DNA of 44,526 bases, taken from contig JALHQW010000060.1 of NCBI GenBank assembly GCA_022841745.1, positions 1 to 44,526 on the forward strand. Reading direction: 5' to 3'. This stretch comes from Saprospiraceae bacterium. Lineage in GTDB: Bacteria; Bacteroidota; Bacteroidia; Chitinophagales; Saprospiraceae. Positions 7,307 to 16,432 of the stretch are shown here, piece after piece; position 1 is the stretch's first letter, and each line of letters begins with the position of its first letter. The notes beneath the pieces were generated by a model. It made no database searches. It had not been told where the DNA came from and saw only the letters and a program-made list of their open reading frames with translations. Made by a program: the position numbers and the translations under genes.

Positions 7307-10300
7307 TTACTTCACCAAAACCACTTCCCCTTTCAAAGTCTTCCTCTCCCCATTCAAAAACTCCACCTCCGCCATGGCCACGAAGACGGCAGGGTCGAGC
7401 GACCGGCCCTTGTGGCGGCCATCCCAGCCGAGGTGAATATCGTCGTTGGGGGCGAAGTCATGTGCTTCGAACACTATTTCGCCCCAGCGGTCGAAGATTT
7501 GGAGGTGGGTGATGTGCTTCACATCAGCTCCGGCAAATACCGTGAAGCGGTCATTCTTGCCGTCGCCGTTGGGCGAGAAGGCAGTGGGCAGGTAGGTATT
7601 GGCTTCGCCCTCTACGAAGACCCTCACCTCGTCGGTGGCTTCACAGCCGTTTTCATCGGAAACGACAACTTGGTAGCTACAAGTGGCCATCGGCGCAACG
7701 GTAAGCGTGGTGACGCCCTGCCAATTTTCCCCGTTCGGGCCAGTCCAAACGATGGATGTTGAGCCTGCACTGGCCTGCATCGTCAGCTCAACGGGGACAC
7801 CGGGGCTGGAGAAACGGTCGTCACCGAGGTCAACATTCATTTTATATGGCTCGGTAAGTTGGACGATGGAATCCCCTTGGCAGCCATTCAAATCCTCGAT
7901 ATGAAGATGGTATTCCCCAGCTGGCAGGCCCTGGAAGGAAGTCCCTTCCCCAAGGCCAGCAATCGAATACAGGTATTGGACTGGACCAGCAATGCCCGCC
8001 ATGATTTCAATGGCACCATCCGTATCACCGAAGCAGGTGGGCGATTTGGCCTCCAGTTCAGCGGTCAATACAGGGTCAGGGATTTGCAACACAACGGCCT
8101 CTCCCACTTCCGAACAGTTGCTTTGTGTCACTACGGTTACGGTGTAAACGCCCGGCAAGCCAACGGTGATGGTCGGGCTGACCTCTTGCGAGCCATCTGG
8201 TTTTGTCCAAGTGAAAACTGCGGTCGGGTCATTTGAAATGGCTGAGATTGTGGCAGTGGGTAGGGCGCAATTGATGACGCCGTCCTCCACCTCCAGGCTT
8301 GGCGGCGTTCCGTTGTCCTCCACAATGGTTGTTCCGTCGGCGGTGCAGCCATTGGGGCCTTGGGCGGTAACGGCGTAAGTGCCGGGCACGTTGGTGGTGA
8401 TGGTGGCCCCCGTCATTTGGTCGCCCGTAGGGAAGGTCCAGGTATAGCTGACACCGGGCATTTGCGAAGCAGCCTCCAAAGTTGCGAACGCCTGCTGGCA
8501 GTTGATTTCGCCAGCGGTAAGCGTGAAGTCTGGTGCCGTGTAGTCTTCCTCCACGGCGGTGGCAGCTTGGGCGGTGCAGCCCGTCAGGTTGTCGGTGACA
8601 AAAAGGGCGTAGGTACCGGGCTGGGTCACGTTGGCGTTTTGCGTTGAGGCAGTAAAATTGCCGGTGCCGCTCCATTTATAACCGTAATCGCCGCTGCCGT
8701 GCAGGGTCAAGCTGTTGAGCATCAATGGATTGGCCAAGCAGTTGATTTCGCCATGTGGCAGGATTTCGGCCTCGGGTTTTTCATAGAAGACCACCTGTTG
8801 GCCGGGTGCAAACTGGAAGCAAACAGAACTCATATCCACCGTACCACCAAGGTCGGGGCCGACGGCGGGCGAGATGCGGTAGGTCTGACCGTAGGTCATG
8901 CTGCCCTGCACGAAGCCGAAGGTGCCGGTTGTGTTCATGCCAACGATTTGCCCGAGCGAGGCCCCGTTGTCGGCATGGAGGATAAATACCAGCAGGTCGC
9001 CGGGGCCTACCACTGCATCGTTGTTGTATTGCACGGAAACCATGTTGTCGTCGCAGGCATAAAGTGTGGCGTATTGAGTACTGCCGGGGTTGTTGATGCA
9101 ATTGCAGGTATAGATTCCATTGATGTCCACCTGTTGCGGAGCACAAGTGGCGGCGTCCGTCACCGTGAAGGCATAAGGCTGCCCAGTGGGTATCAGGCCG
9201 GACTGGTAAAAACTGCCGCTAATGAGGTTGCCATTGACCATGTATGGCGGGGTGCCCGATTCGATGGGGAAGCCCACTTGGTAGTTCAGGTTCGTTGCAT
9301 CGCAAAAACGGCTGACCGTGCCCACCGCAAGGGCTTGTTCTGTGATTTGCGTCAACTCGAACTCATAGGTTTCGTTGCAATTGGTGGCCGGGTTGAACAA
9401 CAATCCACTGTAATTGTCGGGGGCGCAATAGCTATTGCCAAGCAAATTGTAGCATTCCCCGGGGCAAAGGGCGATGGTGCCAAGGTTGTTGGTTCCTCCA
9501 ATACAAGGTTGGCAAGTGTGGGCCCCGCTCATTGTTTCAAAGAAATTTTGACACATCCCGAAAACCTCGATACTGAATGAATAGGACTCGCCAGTTGGAA
9601 TTGGCCCGGATGTAAATATATTCCCAAAAAAGGGTTGATTGTCCACGGTAACAAAATTCCCGAACGCATCTACTATGAAACTTACTGTATAAGCAGAGCC
9701 ATCAGGTGAACAGGCATAGGTCGGAGGGCCGATGATTGGGTACGGTTCAGTGAACCAATTCAAAACTAAAGCATGGGTATTCAAACAACCACAACTGCCT
9801 TGTTCAGAATAAGTGTAGGTACCTGGGTTGGAGTATACCTGGCCATGAAACACCACGGATTCGCCGGGGCAAACAGTCCTGATTTCTTGGGAATTATCGG
9901 GGAAACAGACTTTTACCCTTCTTGGTTTGATTTGACAAGGGGTGTCGTCGGGCAGGATGGTCATACATTCCTGCACACAAGGGTTCCAGCAAATGACCGT
10001 GTCGTACTCCACGGGCACCAATTCGACTTCAACCGAGAAAATCAAGGAATCCTCACCGTTTGGCGCAGATGAAGGAAAGTTGATTACAACGGTAGTACCA
10101 ATGCTGTCATCGTTCACGAAACTTGCACCCAGTCCATAAGGCGTCACCGTCCAGACCGTATCGAACCTGAGCATGGTGATGCAGGTGTCAAAATGCGGGG
10201 TACAGTGCTGTTGGTAGGCAGGCGGGCAGCTGTTGGGGTCGTTGGGCACTGGGGTAAGCACGCCGCACACTGGCGGTATGAAGCCGAACTCCATGGCAGC

Positions 10301-10891
10301 CCCCCCACATACCTCCGTAGGGAGGTCTGGGTCAAATGAAACAGGCACCACCTCCCCTTCCGTGTTCTCTTCCTGGTAAACGCTGCCATGGCTGACACCT
10401 ATGGCCGAAAGCAGCTCCCAATGGCAGATGTCGCCAGCGATGCCGTCCACCATGAGGTAGTAGGTTCCGCCGATGGAGAGGTTGCCAACAGTAAGCGTTG
10501 AAGTATTTCCGTTGGCAATTTCAAAGCAGGCACCTGGCGCATTAAATACCTGACAATCATTGGTTTGCAGGATGAAAAACTCCAGGCCCGTGGCCGCTTG
10601 GCAATTGTTCACTGCAAATGTCAGTTCCACGGTAGGCTCACAGACCGTGAACTTTAGCCACTGGTTGTTCTCGATGGTGCAAGGAATGACGGAGGCAAGA
10701 TTGCCAGGCACGTCGGGTGTGTAGCCGTCATTTGCGGAGCAAAACCCGTTCAAATAACTGCCGCAGAACGAAGGGGCGGTGGTGCATGAATCTGCTGGCG
10801 CAACGGGCAGGTTGAAATTGGGGCAGTTCTGGGCAATGGCCATTTGGCCCATCCAAAAGATGAGCATTAGAGTAACCAGTCTTTTTTTCAT
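7307..10891 (-). CDS. Giant secreted protein with SprB-type repeat and gliding-motility C-terminal domain (CHU_C)
   Basis: 1194 residues with signal peptide (MKKRLVTLMLIFWMGQMAIAQ). The N-terminal part is Cys-rich (NCPNF, DSCTTAPSFCGSY, CQPCIGG). The middle contains repeated Ig/PKD-like modules (residues about 740-960: SLTLHGSGDYGYKWSG, TCQ-like turns, TIVEDNGTPPSLEVEDG), then a SprB-type repeat (about 970-1030: PTCFGDTDGAIEI, ending in IVQLTEP). The last about 100 residues (YLPTAFSPNGDGKNDRF, HLQIFDRWGEIVFE, GWDGRHKG) are the gliding-motility-associated C-terminal domain, a type B T9SS signal. It should be a long surface adhesin-like filament. It is the second gene of an operon, starting 15 bp after the stop of the 10907-13792 gene, and is followed by a hairpin at 7249-7283. 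Family and export route are secure; the ligand is unknown. Confidence 0.9.
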   Translation of the reverse strand: MKKRLVTLMLIFWMGQMAIAQNCPNFNLPVAPADSCTTAPSFCGSYLNGFCSANDGYTPDVPGNLASVIPCTIENNQWLKFTVCEPTVELTFAVNNCQAATGLEFFILQTNDCQVFNAPGACFEIANGNTSTLTVGNLSIGGTYYLMVDGIAGDICHWELLSAIGVSHGSVYQEENTEGEVVPVSFDPDLPTEVCGGAAMEFGFIPPVCGVLTPVPNDPNSCPPAYQQHCTPHFDTCITMLRFDTVWTVTPYGLGASFVNDDSIGTTVVINFPSSAPNGEDSLIFSVEVELVPVEYDTVICWNPCVQECMTILPDDTPCQIKPRRVKVCFPDNSQEIRTVCPGESVVFHGQVYSNPGTYTYSEQGSCGCLNTHALVLNWFTEPYPIIGPPTYACSPDGSAYTVSFIVDAFGNFVTVDNQPFFGNIFTSGPIPTGESYSFSIEVFGMCQNFFETMSGAHTCQPCIGGTNNLGTIALCPGECYNLLGNSYCAPDNYSGLLFNPATNCNETYEFELTQITEQALAVGTVSRFCDATNLNYQVGFPIESGTPPYMVNGNLISGSFYQSGLIPTGQPYAFTVTDAATCAPQQVDINGIYTCNCINNPGSTQYATLYACDDNMVSVQYNNDAVVGPGDLLVFILHADNGASLGQIVGMNTTGTFGFVQGSMTYGQTYRISPAVGPDLGGTVDMSSVCFQFAPGQQVVFYEKPEAEILPHGEINCLANPLMLNSLTLHGSGDYGYKWSGTGNFTASTQNANVTQPGTYALFVTDNLTGCTAQAATAVEEDYTAPDFTLTAGEINCQQAFATLEAASQMPGVSYTWTFPTGDQMTGATITTNVPGTYAVTAQGPNGCTADGTTIVEDNGTPPSLEVEDGVINCALPTATISAISNDPTAVFTWTKPDGSQEVSPTITVGLPGVYTVTVVTQSNCSEVGEAVVLQIPDPVLTAELEAKSPTCFGDTDGAIEIMAGIAGPVQYLYSIAGLGEGTSFQGLPAGEYHLHIEDLNGCQGDSIVQLTEPYKMNVDLGDDRFSSPGVPVELTMQASAGSTSIVWTGPNGENWQGVTTLTVAPMATCSYQVVVSDENGCEATDEVRVFVEGEANTYLPTAFSPNGDGKNDRFTVFAGADVKHITHLQIFDRWGEIVFEAHDFAPNDDIHLGWDGRHKGRSLDPAVFVAMAEVEFLNGERKTLKGEVVLVK

Positions 10892-10906
10892 AATACTTTA
10901 GGTGTG

Positions 10907-13792
10907 TTAGCGCAGCACAACCTTACCATTCGCCACCGTCCCGCCAGGTGAGGCGATTTGGAAGAAATAGACGCCCGAAGGCAAGCCGTCCCGCTGGAAT
11001 TGGAATCGTTTGTTTTCAAAATCCACCTGCCTCACCCTTCGGCCATTATGATCGAACAGGTTGAAAACCAAGTGGTTGTGCTGAATATTCTCCAACTCTA
11101 ACAGGGCTGTTTCACTAAAAGGATTGGGCGAGATGCGGACAAACGGAGCCGGCCCGGAACCGGTTCCCCCCTCTATGACAGGGCTTACGTCAAAGAAGTT
11201 TTCGCCAATCGTGTGGTAAGTTGTATTCGTAATTACGGGTTCGTTAAAGTCAAAATAGATGCCCGCCCTGTTCTCGATGACCGAGCCGAGGGCAAGGTTG
11301 GCACGCTGCTTCACCCGAAACTTCACATAACCGTGCGAGGCAGGTTCGTTCACGTTGCTGTCGGGCAGCATGATTTGGTCGAAGCGGAATTTCAGGATGC
11401 CTTGGCCATAAACCTCCATGCGGTAAGGGTGGCTCGAAGCACCGGGCTCCACGCTCGTGGGGTCGAGGAATTGGGAGAGCGTGTCACGGATGACCACCGT
11501 GAAGGCCGTATCGGTTCCCGTGTTCTGGAACCGGATAAGGTATTCGATATCAGTGCCTGGTAATATGAAATGTTCGTCGCCATGGCCGTTCGGGAAGCCT
11601 TGCTTGTCGTTGGGGTCGAAGGAGCCGATGTTCTCCCGGCAGTCAATATCCATGAACAGGTCGGCGTCGTTCAGTGGGTAATCCACCACGAAGCCTGTGT
11701 TGAAAGGCGTGCCACCGCAGCCCTCCACGCTCACGCTGGGGCGACTTCGGCCAGGGTGGCCGGGGCTTTGCTCAGCTTCCAAACGGTAAGTGGAACCATT
11801 CGAGGGCAGCGTTATCAAAGTATCTTCAAATAAATCGAGGAAAAACTCGCCATTCATCTGAAGAATCTGGTCCTCAATGATGATGAACCCAAGCGGGGAA
11901 CCCATATCATCAACCCCATAGTTTAGGATATTGAAATGTATAGAATCGCCATCGCAGTTGGCATTGACTTCTATGCTTGCGCCATCCCAGTTGGGGTCTG
12001 GAGCGATACAAGTGGAATCAGGGAAAATATGCGCTTCGCTGCAATGCGTCTGCCCAAGCACCGTGGAGTCGCAGTCCACCGTGACCCAGGCCTGGAAGCT
12101 GCCTTTGCCAAACGGCGGGATATTGCCCACGTCAAAAACATATAAATTCCCCGTTTGGGCAATCCAAGGGATGCTGGTACTGTCCACGGTCAGCCACGGG
12201 TCGAACTCGACCTGAACGGCTGCTGTATAGGCGTTTTGGGAACCCAGGTTGCGGTACTTAACGGTATAGGTGTTTTGGAAGCAGCGGCGAAGGTTTAAAG
12301 TGGAAAGGTCAACCTCCATTGCAGGGCATTGCACCGAGGAATGAATGGAAAAATCAACGGTAGCCGTATCAAATACACCCACTAAGGTCACGTCCACACT
12401 GTCCTGACAAGCCTCCCAAATTGGTGAGGGGTTCAGCAATCTAACCTCGTAGCTGCCAGCTTCCACGGGCACAAGGTAATTGCCCAGCGAATCGGTCGTG
12501 CCGTAGTAGGTTCTTGCCCCAGCAATCTCGACCAAATAATCCGGCACATAAACACCGAAATTATTGGGAACACAAGAATTGTTAAGGTTGGTGTGGAGAT
12601 TGCCCCGAATGTAGTTGGACAGCGAAATACCCGTTGAATCGGTTCGGATGAGGTAGCCGTCGCTACCACCGATCCCAAAGCTGTTGGTGAAGCCTGCAAT
12701 GACGAAGCCGTTGCCCGGTGCTGTACGTATGGCATGCCCACCATCGCCCATGACACCGCCGAACTGCGCTTGGCTTTGGTAATTTCCGTTAGAGGCTGCC
12801 CTGACCATCAGCAGTTGCCTTTCGCCATTGACGTTGGCCTGCACATCCCCAGTAAGCACAAACCCACCCGTTGGAAGCTCCTGAACTGCATTGGCGCTCT
12901 CTACGCCTGGCAATTCATAGGTTCGCCACCATAACTCGTCGCCATTGGGGTTGACCTTCGCCATATAGGCGTCTTGGCCAGTGCTTCCTCCCCCATCTCT
13001 TCGCCCGGCTATGGCATAATTTCCATCAGTTGTTGGTGTGATAGCATGGCAAAATTCGGCAGCAGGCGAGCCTAAGGTTTTCGTCCAAACCGGAGCACCC
13101 GTAGCGGTGGTCTTTACCAGTAAAACATCGTAGTTGCCAGCACCAAAACTAGTGGAATAGCCAGCCAAAACCAAATCGCCAGCAGGCGTTTCCACCAAAG
13201 AGCGGCCTTCCTCAAATCCGCCCCCAGGATAGGTGTTTGTCCATAATATATTGCCATTGACATCTGCCTTCAACAAAAACACCTCGCTATCCGGAGTACC
13301 TGGGGCAGAAGGCAAAAGCTGGCTTCCTACCAATGCATAATTGCCATCGCTGAGTCGTAGAACCTGCCAGCCCTGCACCGAGTCCTGCACGGTCCGGGTC
13401 AGCCACAACATATTGCCAAAGGCATCGGCACGGGCCAAAAATGCATAGTTGATACCATCGTTGAGTGAAGTGCCACCAATGACATAGCCACCATTACCAT
13501 CATGGACAATGCTCTTGGGGAATTCACCGTGGTCGTCATCGCCGAAGCTGTTCGACCATTGGGCTATGCCATCTGCATCCGTTTTTATGAGGTAAATCTG
13601 ACGATCAAAATTGTTGGGTACTTGGGTATAGCCGACCGTGACATAACCGCCATCGGGCGTGGTGAGTACATCGTTCAGGGCATCGGCACCTGAGAAGCCG
13701 AAAGTACGTTCCCAACCTTGCGCAGTGCCGACCTGCTGCATAAAAACGCAGCACAAAGCAACTGTTGATAGGTTGGTGAAAAATGAACGCAT
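10907..13792 (-). CDS. Large secreted propeller plus conserved repeat domain protein, T9SS type A
   Basis: 961 residues. Signal peptide (MRSFFTNLSTVALCCVFMQQVGTAQ). Residues about 30-395 hold six or more propeller-type repeats of the form TPDGGYVTVGY, GNGGYVIGGTS, TGGFVLTGD. Next comes a beta-sandwich region with a CNA-B-like turn (about 410-460) and conserved-repeat modules. These include a segment at about 725-860 starting SFDPNDKQG and running through IEYLIRFQNTGTDTAF to ENRAGIYFDFNEPVITN, a hallmark block found just before sorting domains in many Bacteroidota surface proteins. The C-terminal about 75 residues (VRISPNPFSETALL ... NGKVVLR) are a type A T9SS sorting domain. First gene of an operon with the CHU_C protein; a -7 box overlapping a palindrome lies at 13818-13837. 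No catalytic motif is visible. Confidence 0.88.
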   Translation of the reverse strand: MRSFFTNLSTVALCCVFMQQVGTAQGWERTFGFSGADALNDVLTTPDGGYVTVGYTQVPNNFDRQIYLIKTDADGIAQWSNSFGDDDHGEFPKSIVHDGNGGYVIGGTSLNDGINYAFLARADAFGNMLWLTRTVQDSVQGWQVLRLSDGNYALVGSQLLPSAPGTPDSEVFLLKADVNGNILWTNTYPGGGFEEGRSLVETPAGDLVLAGYSTSFGAGNYDVLLVKTTATGAPVWTKTLGSPAAEFCHAITPTTDGNYAIAGRRDGGGSTGQDAYMAKVNPNGDELWWRTYELPGVESANAVQELPTGGFVLTGDVQANVNGERQLLMVRAASNGNYQSQAQFGGVMGDGGHAIRTAPGNGFVIAGFTNSFGIGGSDGYLIRTDSTGISLSNYIRGNLHTNLNNSCVPNNFGVYVPDYLVEIAGARTYYGTTDSLGNYLVPVEAGSYEVRLLNPSPIWEACQDSVDVTLVGVFDTATVDFSIHSSVQCPAMEVDLSTLNLRRCFQNTYTVKYRNLGSQNAYTAAVQVEFDPWLTVDSTSIPWIAQTGNLYVFDVGNIPPFGKGSFQAWVTVDCDSTVLGQTHCSEAHIFPDSTCIAPDPNWDGASIEVNANCDGDSIHFNILNYGVDDMGSPLGFIIIEDQILQMNGEFFLDLFEDTLITLPSNGSTYRLEAEQSPGHPGRSRPSVSVEGCGGTPFNTGFVVDYPLNDADLFMDIDCRENIGSFDPNDKQGFPNGHGDEHFILPGTDIEYLIRFQNTGTDTAFTVVIRDTLSQFLDPTSVEPGASSHPYRMEVYGQGILKFRFDQIMLPDSNVNEPASHGYVKFRVKQRANLALGSVIENRAGIYFDFNEPVITNTTYHTIGENFFDVSPVIEGGTGSGPAPFVRISPNPFSETALLELENIQHNHLVFNLFDHNGRRVRQVDFENKRFQFQRDGLPSGVYFFQIASPGGTVANGKVVLR

Positions 13793-13817
13793 GGGCTACA
13801 TGGTGGCCAATCGCAGG

Positions 13818-13837
13818 TTGGACAGTGTCCAAACTTA
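13818..13837 (-). promoter_or_regulatory. -7 box overlapped by a 15-bp palindrome (possible operator)
   Basis: The palindrome TTGGACA-G-TGTCCAA (13818-13832) overlaps a consensus minus-strand -7 box TAAGTTTG (13830-13837). Transcription would start within the palindrome, about 30 bp before the ATG at 13792. The position fits an operator for the two-gene surface-protein operon. No regulator gene is nearby. Confidence 0.4.
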
Positions 13838-14106
13838 AAAAAGTGGTATCTCCAATCTACATTCCATCGAAGCAGATGGAGACACCCCTGGTAAAAGCCT
13901 GTTAGGTTGAAAAAATATTCTGGTGCTAAGTTCCGACCATAATTAATTACAGCCAAAAACAAATAATGCAGATTCTCGGATTTTTTGGTTTGCTAATTTT
14001 GAGCAAAAATCAACCGTAACATGCAAAGATTGCCAACCATTATTAGTTTTGTCTAAAAATTGTCATTTGTCATCTGACCTAATTTCTCGAAAAAAAATGA
14101 AGTGAA
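13838..14106. other. Divergent intergenic region
   Basis: Together with the preceding site this is the 314-bp gap between divergent genes (10907-13792 minus and 14107-15534 plus). It is AT-rich and contains a plus-strand -7 box at 14044. No other structure was recognised. Confidence 0.4.
14044..14051 (+). promoter_or_regulatory. -7 box upstream of the helical protein gene
   Basis: TAGTTTTG matches TAnnTTTG exactly and lies 55 bp upstream of the GTG start at 14107. No clear -33 element is seen at the usual spacing. Confidence 0.35.
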
Positions 14107-15534
14107 GTGCTGAAAAATAAAGTCGTTTTAGTGCTAAAATCGCTGTCTGCGGAGGAAATCAGACAGTTGGAAAAGTTCGTGAAGTCTCCCGTACACAATC
14201 GGCACGAGGACGTCGTACGGCTTTTTCAATACTTGCGCAAACACCTCAATGGGCCAGAACGAGCTTTAGACAAGGAGCGGGTCTTTGAAAGCCTATTCCC
14301 TAAAACGCCTTTCGACATGCAAAAAGTGCATTACATCAGCTCCTATTTGTTAAAGGTCGTAGAGGAATATTTAGCCTGGAAAGAGTGGCGCAGCAACGAG
14401 GTGAATTTTGGACTTAGCTTGATAAAATCCTATAACGCCCATCGTTTGGAGCAGGCACATAAGTCAAGCCTAAAATGGACGCAAGAACAACAAAAGACCG
14501 AGCCCCTTCGAGATGCACAACATTACCTTCATGCATATCAACTCCATGCCCAAGAATACTATGCGGCCAAGGCCATGGGCCGTTCCAGGGATTTTAATCT
14601 CCAGCAATTGATTGACACACAGGACATTGCATTTATCATTGAAAAACTCAAAAACGGTTGCGACGCACTTAGCCATCAGCCAGTGAACAATACCAAATTT
14701 GAAATGGGCTTATTAGCTGCTACATTGGATTTCTTGAAGGGTCATCATTATTTGGAAATTCCTTGTGTTGCCATGTTCTATCATTCTTATTTAGCCCTTT
14801 CCGATGTGGCAAATGAGGCTTCTTTTTTGGAATTAAAGCGTTTATTAGCGGTTTACCCAACTGAGATAAACACGAAAGACCTAAAGGGTTTTTATTTGGT
14901 AGCAGTCAATTATTGCATCAAACAACTCAACTCTGGCAACCAGTCCTATTTGCGGGAAGTATTCGAACTTTACCAATCCGGTATTGCTGTGGACATCTTC
15001 ATGGAAAATGGCGAGTTTTCCCCTTGGACTTACAGCAACTTCATCATTTCTGGCTTGAAGTTGAGGGAATACGACCGGGTGGAAACTTTTATCAAACAGT
15101 ACACTACCCTATTGCCGGAAAAGCTGCGTGATGGCCTATACCGGTACAACTATGCCTTCCTCCATTATGAAAAAAAGAACTATCAACAGGCGATGGTGCT
15201 GCTCTCTACGACGGATTACGGGAAAGACCTACTAACCGCCTGTGCCGCCAAGACCCTCTTGGCACGCATGTATTTTGAACAGGAGGAGATGGAAACTTTG
15301 CAAAACCTATTGCAAAGCTTTAAACTATACATCAGCCGCAAAGAGCTGTTGGGATACCACAGGGATTCTTATGGGAATTTCATCGCCTCGCTCTCCAAGT
15401 TGATGCAGGCAAGCCTTTCAAAAAAGGCTGACAATCAAGATTTGGTGAAGGAAATTGGCAACTTCAAGGTGGTGGCCGCCAAGGAATGGCTTCTGGAACA
15501 GACAAGGCCATTAAACGGAAAGACAATGGCATGA
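14107..15534 (+). CDS. All-helical cytoplasmic protein of unknown function
   Basis: 475 residues, no signal peptide and no membrane segment. The sequence is dominated by amphipathic helices with tandem helix-turn-helix spacing (LSAEEIRQLEKFVKSP, VHYISSYLLKVVEEYLAWKEW, AKTLLARMYFEQEEMETLQN), suggesting a TPR-like superhelix. The N-terminal motif (KSLSAEEIRQLEKFVKSPVHN) looks conserved, as in proteins I associate with Saprospiria, but I cannot name a family. The start is a GTG; the ATG at 14097 is out of frame and hits a stop at once. It is convergent with the metallophosphatase gene, with only 5 bp between the two stop codons and no room for a terminator. A scaffold role is an inference from fold type only. 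Confidence 0.75.
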   Translation: MLKNKVVLVLKSLSAEEIRQLEKFVKSPVHNRHEDVVRLFQYLRKHLNGPERALDKERVFESLFPKTPFDMQKVHYISSYLLKVVEEYLAWKEWRSNEVNFGLSLIKSYNAHRLEQAHKSSLKWTQEQQKTEPLRDAQHYLHAYQLHAQEYYAAKAMGRSRDFNLQQLIDTQDIAFIIEKLKNGCDALSHQPVNNTKFEMGLLAATLDFLKGHHYLEIPCVAMFYHSYLALSDVANEASFLELKRLLAVYPTEINTKDLKGFYLVAVNYCIKQLNSGNQSYLREVFELYQSGIAVDIFMENGEFSPWTYSNFIISGLKLREYDRVETFIKQYTTLLPEKLRDGLYRYNYAFLHYEKKNYQQAMVLLSTTDYGKDLLTACAAKTLLARMYFEQEEMETLQNLLQSFKLYISRKELLGYHRDSYGNFIASLSKLMQASLSKKADNQDLVKEIGNFKVVAAKEWLLEQTRPLNGKTMA

Positions 15535-15539
15535 ATGAA

Positions 15540-16250
15540 TTATCGCCCCGCCCAATACCCGCTCACATCGTCCAGGCATTTTTGGAAAACGAGTTCCCGA
15601 TTGGTCATGTCGAAGGCGCAGAGGTGGCCCATGCCCGGTTTATGATTTCCTGCAAAACAACCCGTATCTATGTCCAAGACTTGATGGTTGTCAATCTTTT
15701 CAAGCAACGTTTCGGCTTGTAGAACGGTCACGGGCGTATGCCCATGTACGATGATTCGCTCATCTAACCAGTCGTAGTTTACGTCCTTGTACCAGTCCCG
15801 AATCATCATCATACTGGCCTTGGCATCAAAGGGATTGGGCATGTCGAAGTTCAACCCGGCATGTACAAGGATGTAATCGCCCACTTCAGCGTAAAGCTCC
15901 AGCGATTTGAAAAACCGCCAGTATTCGGGGGCGATGTCTTCCCAAGTGAAGGTTTTGAAGCTGTCCAAGGTCTCCTCTCCACCCCACCCCGTCATCCATT
16001 CAAGGTAAAATGGGCGATTGTTCCTTGCCTTCAGTATGGCCTCGTCATGGTTCCCCATCAAGCACCTCACCCTATAACCATTTGACTGTAAGCCGATTAT
16101 CGTATCCAGCACCCCCTTGGAATCCGGCCCACGGTCAATGTAATCGCCAAGCAGGTACAGCTCGTCGGTGGTGGTGAGGCCGATTTGGTCGAGCAGGGCA
16201 TTGAAGCTGATGTTGCAACCGTGGATGTCGGAGATGGCGATTTGACGCAT
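15540..16250 (-). CDS. PP1/PPP-type metallophosphoesterase (serine/threonine phosphatase or ApaH-like)
   Basis: 236 residues from ATG 16250. The classic calcineurin-like signatures are in order: SDIHG (residues 7-11), LGDYIDRGPDS (34-44), MGNHDE (65-70), and late metal-binding His residues in LVHAGLNF and IVHGHTP. Together these bind two metal ions to hydrolyse phosphoesters. The length and the GDYIDRGPDS form fit the bacterial PPP family (PrpA/PrpB-like protein phosphatases and symmetric Ap4A hydrolases). The exact substrate cannot be read from sequence. An in-frame upstream ATG at 16286 would add 12 residues, but a perfect -7 box (16256-16263) lies inside that extension and the D-x-H motif normally sits right at the N-terminus, so 16250 is preferred. 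Divergent from argS. Confidence 0.88.
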   Translation of the reverse strand: MRQIAISDIHGCNISFNALLDQIGLTTTDELYLLGDYIDRGPDSKGVLDTIIGLQSNGYRVRCLMGNHDEAILKARNNRPFYLEWMTGWGGEETLDSFKTFTWEDIAPEYWRFFKSLELYAEVGDYILVHAGLNFDMPNPFDAKASMMMIRDWYKDVNYDWLDERIIVHGHTPVTVLQAETLLEKIDNHQVLDIDTGCFAGNHKPGMGHLCAFDMTNRELVFQKCLDDVSGYWAGR

Positions 16251-16255
16251 GGCGG

Positions 16256-16263
16256 CAAAGGTA
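16256..16263 (-). promoter_or_regulatory. -7 box immediately before the phosphatase start codon
   Basis: Minus-strand TACCTTTG matches TAnnTTTG and ends 5 bp before the ATG at 16250. If used, the transcript would begin at or next to the start codon, i.e. a leaderless mRNA. No clear -33 element is seen. Confidence 0.35.
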
Positions 16264-16318
16264 GTGACTTTCGATTTTTTTGGCATAAAACGCTAATTCT
16301 GCCAAAGCATAAATCCAC

Positions 16319-16326
16319 TACTTTTG
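16319..16326 (+). promoter_or_regulatory. -7 box of argS
   Basis: TACTTTTG matches TAnnTTTG and lies 106 bp upstream of the argS ATG. The leader it would produce contains the heptanucleotide array at 16395-16422. Confidence 0.35.
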
Positions 16327-16394
16327 CCCGCCTAAAAAGCAAATCCCCTCTCAAACCTAAATTGGGCATAGTACTGAAACGCAGCAAGCCCTAC

Positions 16395-16422
16395 TTTTTA
16401 CTTTATCCTTTTTACTTTTTAC
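16395..16422. repeat. Heptanucleotide array (TTTTTAC) in the argS leader
   Basis: Four tandem 7-nt units: TTTTTAC, TTTATCC, TTTTTAC, TTTTTAC, flanked by degenerate units (CCTAC before, TTAAGCA after). It ends 10 bp before the argS start codon, where a ribosome site would normally be. Confidence 0.65.
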
Positions 16423-16432
16423 TTAAGCAATA

